Shown here: positions 18,701-27,852 of the stretch, piece by piece
How positions within the stretch are numbered: the stretch's first letter is position 1
Layout: the number at the start of each line of letters is the position of its first letter
Origin: Pseudochrobactrum kiredjianiae
Lineage (GTDB): Bacteria; Pseudomonadota; Alphaproteobacteria; Rhizobiales; Rhizobiaceae
Length of the DNA stretch: 64,000 nucleotides
NCBI RefSeq assembly: GCF_030362795.1
Contig: NZ_JAUCBM010000001.1
Coordinates: forward strand, 372,001 to 436,000
Direction: 5' to 3'
The notes under the pieces: generated by a model
Told to the model about the DNA's origin: nothing
The model's input: only the letters and a program-made list of their open reading frames with translations
Databases searched by the model: none
Program-made: the position numbers and the translations under genes

Positions 18701-21700
18701 GGCAGCAAAGCGGTGCTGATTGCAGTGCCTTTTGCCGTGATCTGGATTGCCTCGCCGTGGATCGCATGGGCGGTCAGCCGCTCGGCCAAACCACAGGATA
18801 CGCTGGAAGTTCGTTCCAGCGATAAAGGTGATTTGCGCCGCTATGCCCGCCGCACATGGCGCTATTTTGAAGCCTTTACCAATGAGGAAGGCAACCATCT
18901 GCCGCCGGATAATTATCAGGAAGATCCGGTTGGTCTGGTGGCAATGCGTACCTCACCGACCAATATCGGTGTCTATTTCCTCTCCATTATTTCCGCCCGT
19001 GATTTCGGCTGGATCAGCTTTAACGATACGCTCACCCGTATCGGCCTGACGCTGGATACAATGGAGAAGATGGAGAAATTCCGCGGCCATCTCTATAACT
19101 GGTATGAGACTGATACGCTGAAACCATTGCAGCCGCTTTATGTGTCGGCGGTGGATAGCGGCAATCTGGCCGGTCATCTGGTTACATTGTCTTCAGCACT
19201 GGAGGAATGGGCGCAAGCACCTTCCGTCTATTTGCAAGGCGATTTTGAAGGTATTCTCGACGTCAACGACATTCTGGAAGAGGCAATTGCCGCTATTCCG
19301 GATGATCGTCGTATTCTGCGTCCATTGCGCCGCCGTTTGGAAGAGCGGATTGCCAATTTCCGCCGTGCTGTGCGGTCTTTCCGTGAAGAACCGGAAACAG
19401 CCTCTTTCCGCACCATCAATATCTCGCTCTTTGCCAAGGATATTGAAAAGCTGGCACTGGAGCTGGATGACGAGCTGGAAACCACCCAGTCGCAGGAAGC
19501 ACTGGAATGGGCGCGCGCGCTGGTTGAAACCTGTAAAGCACATACAGAAGATGCTATTGGCGAGCATAATGCAGAAGAGCTGCGTGCCCGTCTGCAAGAC
19601 CTTGGCCGTCGCTCGCGCCAAATGGCTTTTGACATGGAATTCGGTTTCCTTGAGCGCAAAGAACGCCGTTTGTTGTCGATCGGCTTCCGCGTTCAGGAAA
19701 ATGAACTGGATGAAAGCTGCTATGATCTGCTGGCTTCGGAAGCCCGTCTTGCCAGCCTGTTTGCCATTGCCAAGGGCGATGTACCGGTAGAACATTGGTT
19801 CAAACTTGGCCGTCTGCTGGTGCCGGTCGGCTGGAAGGGCGCTTTGCTGTCCTGGTCCGGCTCGATGTTTGAATATCTGATGCCGCCATTGGTGATGAAT
19901 GAACCGCTTGGCTCGCTTCTGGACCAGACCAATAAGCTGGTTGTGCAGCGCCAGATCGAATATGCAACCTCGCGTGGTCTGCCTTGGGGTATTTCGGAAG
20001 CGGCCTACCATGCCCGTGATCCACAGATGAATTATCAATATTCCAATTTCGGCGTGCCGAAACTGGGGCTGCAACGCGGTCTGTCGCGCAATGCAGTGAT
20101 TGCGCCTTATGCCAGCCTTTTGGCTTCGCAATATCGTCCGGCTGATGCGGTTGCCAATTTGAAGGTCTTGCAGAAGCTTGGCGCTCTGGGACGTTACGGC
20201 TTCCACGATTCCGTGGATTTCACTCCGTCGCGTGTGCGTGAAGGTGAAAAATGCGCGGTGGTGAAAAACTATTATGCGCATCACCACGGCATGTCGATTA
20301 TCGCGGTTAATAACGTGATTTTTGACGGTCGTATGCGTAGCCGTTTCCACTCCGATCCGGTGATTGAGGCGGCAGAACTGTTGTTGCAGGAAAAAGCACC
20401 GCGTGAAATTCCGATGGTTTATGCCAAGACGGAAAATCCGATGCGTGTGGATAGCGGTGCCTTTGATGAAGCGCCGATGCGCATTATCGAAGAGCCGTTG
20501 AAAGCCCCTCGCAGTGTGCATCTGATGTCCAATGGTCAGTATTCGCTGATGCTGACCGCTGCCGGTAATGGCTACAGCCGCTGGCATGATTTGGCGATTA
20601 CCCGTTTCCAGCCTGATGCGTCTGAAGGCATGCAGGGCAGCTTCCTGTTCCTGCGCGATATAGAAAGCGGACGCTGGTGGTCGGCAACCGGTGAACCAAC
20701 CCGTCATCTGGAAACCGAAACCAAGACGGTTTTCACGGAAGACAAGGCCGAGTTCTACAAGACTTCCGGTGACATCAAAACCGTAGTGGAAACCATTGTT
20801 ACCACCGATGCTGATGGTGAAGGACGCCGGATTGATATTATCAATACCAGTTCGCGCGACCGTGTGATTGAGGTCACGTCCTATGCGGAACTGGTGCTGA
20901 ATAACCCGGATACGGATGATGCGCATCCGGCTTTTGCCAAGATGTTTGTAGAAACGGAAATCGCACCGGACGGCACCACAATTTATGCTAAACGGCGCAA
21001 ACGTGCACCGTCAGATACGGAAGTGCATGTGGCGCATTTCGTCACCGATTTGTCGGGTGCCGTGCGTGAGACTGAAGCCGAAACCGACCGTCGTGTCTTT
21101 ATCGGTCGTGGTCGCACCTTGCGTAATCCGGCAGCATTTGATCCGGACATGAAGTTTACCGGCAGTCAGGGCACGGTGCTAGATCCGGTTGCCTCATTGC
21201 GTACCCGTGTTCGTGTTCCGGCACATAAAAAAGTGTCGCTGGTATTCTGGACATTGGCGGGCGGTTCGCGCTCTTATCTGGAAGAAAAAGCGGCATTGCT
21301 GCGTTATCCTGAAGCCTTTGCCCGTGAATATACTTTGTCATGGACACGTAGCCAAGTGCGTCTGCATCATGTCGGTATCAAACCGGCTGAGGCAACCGAT
21401 TATCAGAAAACCGCTGCCTATCTGATCTATCCGGATCGCGCTTTGCGCCAGCCGTCAGAAGTGATTGCTGCGGGACTTGGTGCACAGTCTGATCTTTGGC
21501 CATTGTCGATTTCCGGCGATGATCCGATTTTTGTGCTGCGGATTGACAATGAGGCCGATCTTGAAGTGCTTCGCGGTGTGCTGAAGGCACAGGAATATTG
21601 GCGCGAAAAAGGTCTCATGGTTGATGTGGTTGTAGTCAATGAACGGGCATTCTCCTATGCGCAGGATACCCAGCGCGCAGTAGAATGGCTGAGCGAAAGC

Positions 21701-24421
21701 TTCCGTGTCCGCTCGCAGCATCAGGGGCAAAAACCACATCTTTTCACGGTGCGTCGCGATCAGATGAGCGAGGAATCCTATAATACGCTGCTGGCCGCTG
21801 CACGGATTGTGATGCATGCGCAGAACGGTTCTCTGGCAGAGCAGCTCAAGCGTATTCAGGAGCTTTCGGTTGATCTGGCAAGCCGCAAGGAAACCAAGCT
21901 GGAAAGCACGGATCCGCGGCTGAGCCGTCGTCGCACTACGGAGGCTGATGGCGAGCAGGTTGTCAAACTTCCGGGTGTTGCACCACACCAACTCACAACA
22001 GACAAGCAGATTTCCGGTGACGGGCTGGAATTCTGGAATAGCTATGGCGGTTTTGATACGGACGGCAATTATGTTGTGCGTCTCAACGGGGACCGCACAA
22101 CGCCGCATCCGTGGATCAATGTGATTGCCAATGCGGAGTTCGGCTTCCATGTTTCAGCGGAAGGTTCCGCTTTCACATGGAGCGGTAACAGCCGTGATTA
22201 TCAGCTGACCCCATGGTCGAATGATCCGGTTTCCAATCTGCCGGGTGAAGCGCTCTATATTGCGGATCGTGACAGCGGCAAGGTTTTCGCACCGACGGCC
22301 AATGTTATCCGTGATGCGGAAGTAACCTATGAAGCGCAACACGGTCAGGGTTTCAGCACGTTCACGTCCCAACATGGCGATGTGTTCTGCGAACTGACAA
22401 TGGCGGTTGATCCGGACAAACCGGTGCGTCTGACACGTCTGCGTCTTGTCAATCGTGGCCAGTCTATGAAGCGTCTGCGGCTGTATAATTATGCGGAATG
22501 GGTACTGGGCAATGTTCGTGCTAAAAATGCTGCTTATATTGTGCCGCGTTTTGATACGGGCCTGGGCGCGCTCTTTGCCCGCAATCCGTATCATACCGAC
22601 AAGGCAGGACAGGTCGCTTTCTTGACAGCCAATATTCTGCCTGTATCAGTCACTTCTGATCGACAAGAATTTATCGGTGCCACCGGTTCCGTGACAGAAC
22701 CTGATTGTGTGATGCAGGGCAAATCTCTGTCAGGCACGGTCGAAGCCGGACGCGATCCTTGCGCGGCTCTGAGCTATGATCTGGAACTGAGTGCAGGGCA
22801 GACCAAAGAGATTCTTTTCATTCTTGGTAACGCCAAAGATGAAGAGGCGGCACAGGGACTGATGACCTATAGTCGTGGTCTGGATATGGACGATCTTTTG
22901 GCACGGACTTCTCAGCAGTGGCAGGATTTTACCGCGCCATTGCAGGTGAAAACGCCGGATCGCTCTTTCGATCTGATGGTCAATCGCTGGCTACCTTATC
23001 AGAGCATGGCTTCGCGTATTCTGGCGCGTGCGGCGTTCTATCAGGCTAGTGGTGCCTATGGTTTCCGCGATCAGTTACAGGATACACTGTCATTGCTGAT
23101 GCTTGATCCGCTTTTGGCGCGCAAGCAGTTGCTCAATGTTGCCGGTCGTCAGTTTGCAGAAGGTGATGTGCAGCATTGGTGGCTGCCGGTGACGGGTGCC
23201 GATACTGGAGCTGGTGTGCGCACTCTGATCTCCGATGACGTGGTTTGGCTGTCCTATGCGGCAACGCTCTATACGCAGGTGACCGGTGATTTGGCGGTAC
23301 TTGATGTGGAGATTGCCTATCTGCAGGGCCGTGCGCTGCAAGAGGGCGAACATGATGCTTTCTATCAGCCCGAGGTCTCTGACAAAACCGATACGGTCTA
23401 TGAGCATTGCGTGAAGGGGCTGGAACTGGCCATGCAGCGCACCGGACAGCACGGTCTGCCGCTGATCCTTGGCGGCGACTGGAACGATGGTATGAACCTT
23501 GTCGGCGTTGAAGGCAAAGGCGAGAGCGTCTGGCTTGGCTGGTTCCTGAGCTATACCTTACAGCAGTTTATTCCGCTGAGCGTAGCGCGTGGTGATACGA
23601 GCCGTGCGGAAGCCATGCAGCAGCATCTGGATGCATTAAACAAGGCATTGGAAGAGCATGGCTGGGATGGTGAATGGTATCGGCGTGGTTATTTCGACGA
23701 TGGCGCACCGCTTGGATCGCATTTGAGTGACGAATGTCAGATTGATGCCATTGCCCAGAGCTGGGCTGTATTGTCCGGCGTTGCTGATCCGAAGCGCGCA
23801 ACCCAAGCTATGGCTTCCCTTGAAAAACATCTGCTGGATGAAGAGGGCGGCTTGCTGCGTCTGTTCACGCCGCCGTTTGATAAGACCGAACATGAGCCAG
23901 GTTATATTAAAGGCTATCCGCGCGGTGTGCGTGAGAATGGCGGACAATATACGCATGGTGCTACATGGGCGATCATGGCTCTGACCAAACTTGGTCGTGG
24001 TGATGAAGCTTACAAGCTGTTCTCGCTGATTAATCCGGTGCATCACGGTGAAAATCCTGAGACTTATCGTGTTGAGCCTTATGTGATTGCGGCGGATATT
24101 TACTCCGTTGAGCCGCGTCGCGGTCAGGGCGGCTGGACATGGTATACCGGTTCTGCTGGCTGGTTCTATCGTGTGGCGACAGAAGGTATTCTGGGCTTGA
24201 GCAAGCACGGCAATGCGCTGTTCCTCAATCCGGTATTGCCATCTGACTGGGATGGTTTCGAGCTGGATTATCGCCACGGTGAGGCACTGTATAAAATCAT
24301 CGTGCGCAATAAGGCTGGTCGTGACAGTTTGAAAGTGGATGGCAAAGCAGTGAGAAAACGCGATGCCGGTATTGCTCTGGCAACGCAGGGGCAGCACGAA
24401 ATTGTGCTGGAACTGAAATAA
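15773..24421 (+). CDS. cgs: Cyclic beta-1,2-glucan synthase
   Basis: This giant inner-membrane enzyme (2882 residues; NdvB/ChvB/Cgs of Rhizobiales are 2800-2870) starts, elongates, trims and cyclises beta-1,2-glucan from UDP-glucose for the periplasm. A cytosolic glycosyltransferase domain (about residues 480-860) has the DxD site LDSDTRL (D650, D652) and the (Q/R)xxRW-type motif in RHHRWARGDW (R799-W800). Hydrophobic clusters lie near 430-490, 830-900 and 940-1000. Two carbohydrate-binding or phosphorylase-like repeats follow, and the C-terminal GH94 phosphorylase domain carries GGDWNDGMN (D2569, D2572), which sets glucan length. It is monocistronic, followed by a RIME-like repeat and a terminator. 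In Brucella this glucan is needed for virulence; in plant symbionts for nodule invasion. Confidence 0.98.
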   Translation: MPALSFSLSSLFSRPAADRLLPVLPLPIRGHYKTPEELQLLAVALARNEAVRLPDYETFDFNKRLAENAGLILHAYRSSDAASRNGETITPAAQWLLDNYYVVDKSMQQARRDLPDKFLRQLPLAANIHPDVAGSKNGAAEEKSESLPRVFALAWLYVAHSDSNFSLKSLKALVDGFQSVEPLRIGELWALPSVIRFMLVENARRLALRVERARGMRNFANRVADKIVVTSSPEELQSILTEYSEPARDGTFATHLLYRLRSSSTATGPAIEWLEAQLEASGYDVEEVIVEEHARQSTGGMTMGNIIRSLKTIDDVDWTSWVETVSIMDAILRENSDFEDLDFASRNSYRVTIEKIARNSLMTEIEVTNTALKLAREKSVREHKITEREQSGAIAYYLSGNARTELEQVCGYKPPLSTRLLRWYRGLGLLGIAVPVWAMTVGLLALIYICMGRIGFDESEQLLFTLLALFPAYEASLGLFNSLVPWFVQPNRLVGYEYRDGLPADARTLVAVPTLINSRDSVDEHIRNLEVHYLTNPRGEVYFAIVSDWTDSNVEVTPADMEVLDYAREEVARLNAHYAGEDYASNGQARFFFLHRRRLYNPSQGSWMGWERKRGKLHELNLLLRGDHDTSFFPSDVPLPRDIRYVMTLDSDTRLTPQSVTNLVGKLSHPLNHPVFDEKTGRITSGYGILQPRVTPSLTTGDDASFLQRVFSANRGIDPYVFAVSDVYQDLLGEGTFTGKGLYDVDAFERVMQGKIEENTVLSHDLLEGGYARCALASDVEVVEDYPTGYNVDISRHHRWARGDWQLLPFLFSTGKGVSNVTRWKMADNLRRSLNPIMWVIASFAGWCLLPLGVATIWQLFLILAMFVPMIFGIVTNLIPVNMDYSLKGHAQSVLTDVTLAFADMALRLSFIAHSATLMGDAIVRTFYRLFVSRRYLLAWRAAAQMKSSDTLDFYVRLMWPSLLIGALAFLLPVLFGSKAVLIAVPFAVIWIASPWIAWAVSRSAKPQDTLEVRSSDKGDLRRYARRTWRYFEAFTNEEGNHLPPDNYQEDPVGLVAMRTSPTNIGVYFLSIISARDFGWISFNDTLTRIGLTLDTMEKMEKFRGHLYNWYETDTLKPLQPLYVSAVDSGNLAGHLVTLSSALEEWAQAPSVYLQGDFEGILDVNDILEEAIAAIPDDRRILRPLRRRLEERIANFRRAVRSFREEPETASFRTINISLFAKDIEKLALELDDELETTQSQEALEWARALVETCKAHTEDAIGEHNAEELRARLQDLGRRSRQMAFDMEFGFLERKERRLLSIGFRVQENELDESCYDLLASEARLASLFAIAKGDVPVEHWFKLGRLLVPVGWKGALLSWSGSMFEYLMPPLVMNEPLGSLLDQTNKLVVQRQIEYATSRGLPWGISEAAYHARDPQMNYQYSNFGVPKLGLQRGLSRNAVIAPYASLLASQYRPADAVANLKVLQKLGALGRYGFHDSVDFTPSRVREGEKCAVVKNYYAHHHGMSIIAVNNVIFDGRMRSRFHSDPVIEAAELLLQEKAPREIPMVYAKTENPMRVDSGAFDEAPMRIIEEPLKAPRSVHLMSNGQYSLMLTAAGNGYSRWHDLAITRFQPDASEGMQGSFLFLRDIESGRWWSATGEPTRHLETETKTVFTEDKAEFYKTSGDIKTVVETIVTTDADGEGRRIDIINTSSRDRVIEVTSYAELVLNNPDTDDAHPAFAKMFVETEIAPDGTTIYAKRRKRAPSDTEVHVAHFVTDLSGAVRETEAETDRRVFIGRGRTLRNPAAFDPDMKFTGSQGTVLDPVASLRTRVRVPAHKKVSLVFWTLAGGSRSYLEEKAALLRYPEAFAREYTLSWTRSQVRLHHVGIKPAEATDYQKTAAYLIYPDRALRQPSEVIAAGLGAQSDLWPLSISGDDPIFVLRIDNEADLEVLRGVLKAQEYWREKGLMVDVVVVNERAFSYAQDTQRAVEWLSESFRVRSQHQGQKPHLFTVRRDQMSEESYNTLLAAARIVMHAQNGSLAEQLKRIQELSVDLASRKETKLESTDPRLSRRRTTEADGEQVVKLPGVAPHQLTTDKQISGDGLEFWNSYGGFDTDGNYVVRLNGDRTTPHPWINVIANAEFGFHVSAEGSAFTWSGNSRDYQLTPWSNDPVSNLPGEALYIADRDSGKVFAPTANVIRDAEVTYEAQHGQGFSTFTSQHGDVFCELTMAVDPDKPVRLTRLRLVNRGQSMKRLRLYNYAEWVLGNVRAKNAAYIVPRFDTGLGALFARNPYHTDKAGQVAFLTANILPVSVTSDRQEFIGATGSVTEPDCVMQGKSLSGTVEAGRDPCAALSYDLELSAGQTKEILFILGNAKDEEAAQGLMTYSRGLDMDDLLARTSQQWQDFTAPLQVKTPDRSFDLMVNRWLPYQSMASRILARAAFYQASGAYGFRDQLQDTLSLLMLDPLLARKQLLNVAGRQFAEGDVQHWWLPVTGADTGAGVRTLISDDVVWLSYAATLYTQVTGDLAVLDVEIAYLQGRALQEGEHDAFYQPEVSDKTDTVYEHCVKGLELAMQRTGQHGLPLILGGDWNDGMNLVGVEGKGESVWLGWFLSYTLQQFIPLSVARGDTSRAEAMQQHLDALNKALEEHGWDGEWYRRGYFDDGAPLGSHLSDECQIDAIAQSWAVLSGVADPKRATQAMASLEKHLLDEEGGLLRLFTPPFDKTEHEPGYIKGYPRGVRENGGQYTHGATWAIMALTKLGRGDEAYKLFSLINPVHHGENPETYRVEPYVIAADIYSVEPRRGQGGWTWYTGSAGWFYRVATEGILGLSKHGNALFLNPVLPSDWDGFELDYRHGEALYKIIVRNKAGRDSLKVDGKAVRKRDAGIALATQGQHEIVLELK

Positions 24422-24433
24422 GTCAAAGCAGAT

Positions 24434-24541
24434 AAAGCATGTCGCAGCTAAATGCATTCATTTGAGCTACCGCGAACATGCGACAATTAAAAGAAACTAG
24501 AGCGAGCGCAGTGGGTACGATTAAACGCAACACGCTCTAGA
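24434..24541. repeat. RIME-like two-palindrome mosaic element (copy 1)
   Basis: This is 108 bases in two palindromic modules. The first runs from AAAGCATGTCGCAGCT to AGCTaccGCGAACATGCG. The second is CTAGAGCG (24498-24505) facing CGCTCTAG (24533-24540). A matching element lies at 55382-55487. Length and two-hairpin architecture agree with the RIME elements known from Rhizobiales intergenic regions. Confidence 0.85.
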
Positions 24542-24550
24542 ACTTTAAAT

Positions 24551-24585
24551 AAAGGGCGGTGAGTAATCATCGCCCTTTATTTTTG
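24551..24585 (+). terminator. Terminator after cgs
   Basis: AAAGGGCGGTGA pairs with ATCGCCCTTT (24551-24579) and is followed by ATTTTTG. It lies beyond the repeat element. Confidence 0.88.
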
Positions 24586-24668
24586 TTGAATTCTGCTTAT
24601 GGTCTGTCCAACAAGAATGATGCTCAGGATGAGAATAAATCTCATCGGATCAGATAAGGACATCTGGC

Positions 24669-25973
24669 ATGACCAGAACAGATATTGCGCAGCGCGTTTA
24701 TAACCATGCCTGGAAGCTGGATCCGATTGTCCGCAGTCTGCTGGATACGGATTTCTATAAGCTGCTGATGCTGCAAATGATCTGGGGGCTTTATCCGCAG
24801 GTGGATGCCACTTTCTCGCTGATCAACCGTTCCAAAACCGTGCGGCTGGCGGATGAAATTGATGAAGGCGAGCTGCGTGCGCAGCTTGATCATGCCCGCT
24901 CCCTGCGTATGACCAAAAAAGAAATGATCTGGCTGGCCGGTAATAATTTCTATGGCCGCAAACAGATTTTCACGCCGGAATTCCTGCAATGGCTCAGCAC
25001 ATTCCAACTGCCGGAATATGAGCTGACACGCCGTGACGGGCAGTATGAACTGCATTTTCACGGGCCATGGACGCATACCACAATGTGGGAAATTCCCGCA
25101 CTGGCGATTATCAATGAGCTGCGTTCCCGTGCGGCGATGAAATCACTCGGCCCCTTCGCACTGGATGTGCTTTATGCCCGCGCTAAGGCTAAAATGTGGG
25201 GCAAGGTTGATCGCCTGCGTCAATTGCCTGATTTGAAAATCTCTGATTTCGGCACCCGTCGCCGCCATTCTTTCCTTTGGCAGCGCTGGTGCGTGGAGGC
25301 GCTGAAAGAAGGTATCGGCGATGCCTTTACCGGTACCAGCAATGTGTTGCTGGCAATGGATACCGATCTGGAAGCGCTCGGCACCAATGCCCATGAATTG
25401 CCGATGGTTCTGGCTGCCATGGCCGATACGGATGAAGAGCTGCGCTCAGCACCTTATCGCGTGTTGCAGGACTGGAACCGCTATTATGGCGGTAATCTGC
25501 TGATCGTGTTGCCGGATGCTTTCGGCACCACTGCTTTCTTGCGCGATGCGCCGGATTGGGTTGCTGACTGGACAGGTTTCCGTCCAGACAGTTCGCCGCC
25601 GATTGAGGGTGGGGAGCGGATTATCGAATGGTGGAAGGCCAAAGGCAAAGACCCGCGTGAGAAGCTGCTGATTTTCTCCGATGCGCTGGATGTTGATACA
25701 ATCGAGGAAACCTATCGCCATTTTGAAGGCCGTGTGCGGATGAGCTTCGGTTGGGGCACCAATCTGACCAATGATTTCAGTGGGTGTGCGCCGCAGCATG
25801 TGTCCGGTCTGGATGCAATTTCGCTGGTTTGCAAGGTGATTGACGCCAATGGTCGTCCGGCGGTGAAATTGTCTGACAATCCGTCAAAAGCAACCGGTGA
25901 TCCGGAAGCTGTGAAACGCTATATTGCGTTTTTCGGTGGCGAAGATCGCGTTGCCAAAGAAGTGCGGGTGTAA
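24669..25973 (+). CDS. pncB: Nicotinate phosphoribosyltransferase
   Basis: PncB joins nicotinate to PRPP to make nicotinate mononucleotide in NAD salvage. It has 434 residues, as usual for the proteobacterial enzyme. The N-terminus holds [17 protein letters not shown]. Mid-protein [15 protein letters not shown] carries the conserved Arg cluster and the His region whose phosphorylation drives catalysis. [11 protein letters not shown] near residue 360 and [12 protein letters not shown] near 400 complete the PRPP site. It is a single gene with a terminator shared with the converging kinase gene. Confidence 0.97.
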   Translation: MTRTDIAQRVYNHAWKLDPIVRSLLDTDFYKLLMLQMIWGLYPQVDATFSLINRSKTVRLADEIDEGELRAQLDHARSLRMTKKEMIWLAGNNFYGRKQIFTPEFLQWLSTFQLPEYELTRRDGQYELHFHGPWTHTTMWEIPALAIINELRSRAAMKSLGPFALDVLYARAKAKMWGKVDRLRQLPDLKISDFGTRRRHSFLWQRWCVEALKEGIGDAFTGTSNVLLAMDTDLEALGTNAHELPMVLAAMADTDEELRSAPYRVLQDWNRYYGGNLLIVLPDAFGTTAFLRDAPDWVADWTGFRPDSSPPIEGGERIIEWWKAKGKDPREKLLIFSDALDVDTIEETYRHFEGRVRMSFGWGTNLTNDFSGCAPQHVSGLDAISLVCKVIDANGRPAVKLSDNPSKATGDPEAVKRYIAFFGGEDRVAKEVRV

Positions 25974-25980
25974 AATACAA

Positions 25981-26010
25981 AAGGCGGCTGTTTAATAAAG
26001 CCGCCTTTTT
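25981..26010. terminator. Bidirectional terminator between pncB and the sugar kinase gene
   Basis: AAGGCGGC (25981-25988) pairs with GCCGCCTT (26000-26007). A T-run follows on the plus strand and a shorter T-rich tail on the minus, serving two converging genes. Confidence 0.88.
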
Positions 26011-26014
26011 CATA

Positions 26015-26941
26015 TCAAGTTATCTCATAATCCCATGGGGGATTGGCACCGGTACGCGACACGGTGATCGCAGCGGCTTTCATACCAAAAGCAACAGCTT
26101 CGATAAGTTGTCCTTGCGAGATTGCTACAAGTGCCTGTTTGTTTAGCAGTCCTTGTTGCTCAAGGCTGACCAGCACACCGGCATTGACTGTATCACCGGC
26201 ACCAACTGTATCGGACACGGTGACTTTCTCACCTTGAATACTGACCTTGCCACAGGCGGCATAGGCATCAGCCCCTTCTGCCCCCTTGGTGATGATGAGG
26301 ATTTTATTGCCGTTGGTTTCCAGCCAGCTGCGGGCAATGGCATCCTGATCTGAACCTTCCTCAAACCACAGCAGATCTTCATCCGACACTTTGACAATAT
26401 CGGCCAGCGCGATCATGCGCTTGATCCGCGCCATATGCGCGGCTTTGTCGGGAATAAAGTTCGGCCGGATATTCGGGTCAATCATTGTCACACGATGCGG
26501 GGTTTCCCGCCGCAGCAGCGCTTCATAGGTACTGCCGCAAGGCTCCGGAATGAGGCTGATGCCGCCGAACATCAGGGCGCGGACATCATCACTCAGTTCC
26601 GGCAGTTGAGCTTCACCGAGCAAACGACCGGCGGTATTCTCGTCATAAAAATTATAGCTCGCCTGACCATTGTTCAGTCGCACAAAAGCAAGTGTCGTCG
26701 GCTGATCTGAGATTGCGCAAAATCGCGTATCAACACGGGATTGCTCCAGCGTGTCACGCAGAATTTGGCCAAGAAAATCTGACGACAGGCCGGAGAAAAA
26801 TCCGGCCTTGGCGCCCAATCTGCCAATGGCGATAGCTGTGTTAAACACTGAGCCACCGGCATGAGGCACAAACCCTGTCTCGCCGCCGCATGTTTCACGC
26901 GGCAGCATATCAATCAGCGCTTCTCCGCAGCAGAGGATCAT
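26015..26941 (-). CDS. PfkB-family carbohydrate kinase (probable fructokinase)
   Basis: A 308-residue ribokinase-fold sugar kinase. It starts MILCCGEALIDMLPRE, has the N-terminal signature HAGGSVFNTAIAIGRLGA and the C-terminal catalytic signature DTVGAGDTVNAGVL with the base Asp. AAGGATACGAGT before the ATG at 26941 supports that start; the frame extends to 26986 and would overlap the upstream SDR gene. The order SDR then kinase suggests a polyol or sugar route (oxidise to fructose, then phosphorylate), which is inference; the substrate is not provable from sequence. Confidence 0.88.
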   Translation of the reverse strand: MILCCGEALIDMLPRETCGGETGFVPHAGGSVFNTAIAIGRLGAKAGFFSGLSSDFLGQILRDTLEQSRVDTRFCAISDQPTTLAFVRLNNGQASYNFYDENTAGRLLGEAQLPELSDDVRALMFGGISLIPEPCGSTYEALLRRETPHRVTMIDPNIRPNFIPDKAAHMARIKRMIALADIVKVSDEDLLWFEEGSDQDAIARSWLETNGNKILIITKGAEGADAYAACGKVSIQGEKVTVSDTVGAGDTVNAGVLVSLEQQGLLNKQALVAISQGQLIEAVAFGMKAAAITVSRTGANPPWDYEIT

Positions 26942-26966
26942 ACTCGTATCCTTCACCATGCCCGTC

Positions 26967-27713
26967 TTAGACGTGTTGACCGCCATTAATATGGATTTCG
27001 GAACCGGTCACATAGGACGAGGCATCCGTGCACAGATAATAGATGGTCTCTGCCACTTCCGAAGTCTGTCCGAGACGACGCAGCGGCAATTGTTCCACCA
27101 GCTTTTCAGTGCCCGGAGATAGGATGGATGTTTCAATTTCACCTGGCGCAATCGCGTTGACACGGATACCATGCGGGCCGAAGTCGGATGCCATTTCGCG
27201 GGTGAGACCTGCAAGTGCTGCTTTTGAAGTGGCATAGGCTGTGCCGGCAAAAGGATGCACGCGGCTACCGGCAATGGAGGTGACATTGACCACTGAGCCT
27301 TGGGCGGCTTCCAGCTCTTTGAACAATCCGCGTGCCAGCATGATCGGCGCAAAGAAGTTCACTTGGAATACATCGCGCCATGTGGCCATTTGCGTTTCAA
27401 TGGAGTTCAGGCGGCTTCCGCCTGCGCCTTTTGGTGAGATGCCGGCATTGTTGACCAATGCATTCAGCTGGCCGCCATGATCTTCGAGGCGACGGCGGAT
27501 TTCTGAAATTGCACGACCGATATCTTCCGGATCAGCCAGATCGACCTTGATATGATCTTCCGGACCTGCAGGCCAAGGACAATTATCAGAAAAGTCCTGC
27601 CGTGAGCAGGTGATGACACGCCAACCTGCGCGCGAAAAGCGCTTCACAGTCGCATGGCCGATGCCGCGGCTTGCGCCGGTCAGTACGATGGTTTTTTTAG
27701 GCATATCAGTCAT
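26967..27713 (-). CDS. Short-chain dehydrogenase/reductase
   Basis: A 248-residue classical SDR. It has the NAD(P) loop TGASRGIGHATVKRF near residue 13, the NNAG motif (LVNNAGISPKG), a catalytic Ser around VTSIAGSRVHP, and YATSKAALAG with the Tyr-Lys pair. The sequence ends in an INGGQHV-type tail. Its stop lies 25 bases before the kinase start, so the two form an operon. The substrate is unknown; a sugar alcohol would fit the neighbour. Confidence 0.9.
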   Translation of the reverse strand: MTDMPKKTIVLTGASRGIGHATVKRFSRAGWRVITCSRQDFSDNCPWPAGPEDHIKVDLADPEDIGRAISEIRRRLEDHGGQLNALVNNAGISPKGAGGSRLNSIETQMATWRDVFQVNFFAPIMLARGLFKELEAAQGSVVNVTSIAGSRVHPFAGTAYATSKAALAGLTREMASDFGPHGIRVNAIAPGEIETSILSPGTEKLVEQLPLRRLGQTSEVAETIYYLCTDASSYVTGSEIHINGGQHV

Positions 27714-27803
27714 TTTAATCGAGCCTTTTGCACAAATTTTAAGTGGACACTATCACTATAGATTTTAGAATTTGCAAGGCGTGTTTAAATTTGTCACTGA
27801 ATC

Positions 27804-27817
27804 ATTATGCGCATAAT
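27804..27817. promoter_or_regulatory. Perfect 14-bp palindrome, candidate operator
   Basis: ATTATGCGCATAAT lies in the 139-base region between the divergent SDR-kinase and glpK transcripts, 35 bases before the glpK start. A dimeric repressor site is plausible; the regulator is not identified and no regulator gene is adjacent. Confidence 0.4.
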
Positions 27818-27852
27818 TTGAAAAATATAAATTTTGAGAATCGGAGATATTT

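Noticed and set aside
19193-20926. 577-codon minus-strand open frame
   Set aside because: It lies wholly inside cgs on the other strand, where the cgs frame is continuous and conserved. It is a composition-driven shadow.
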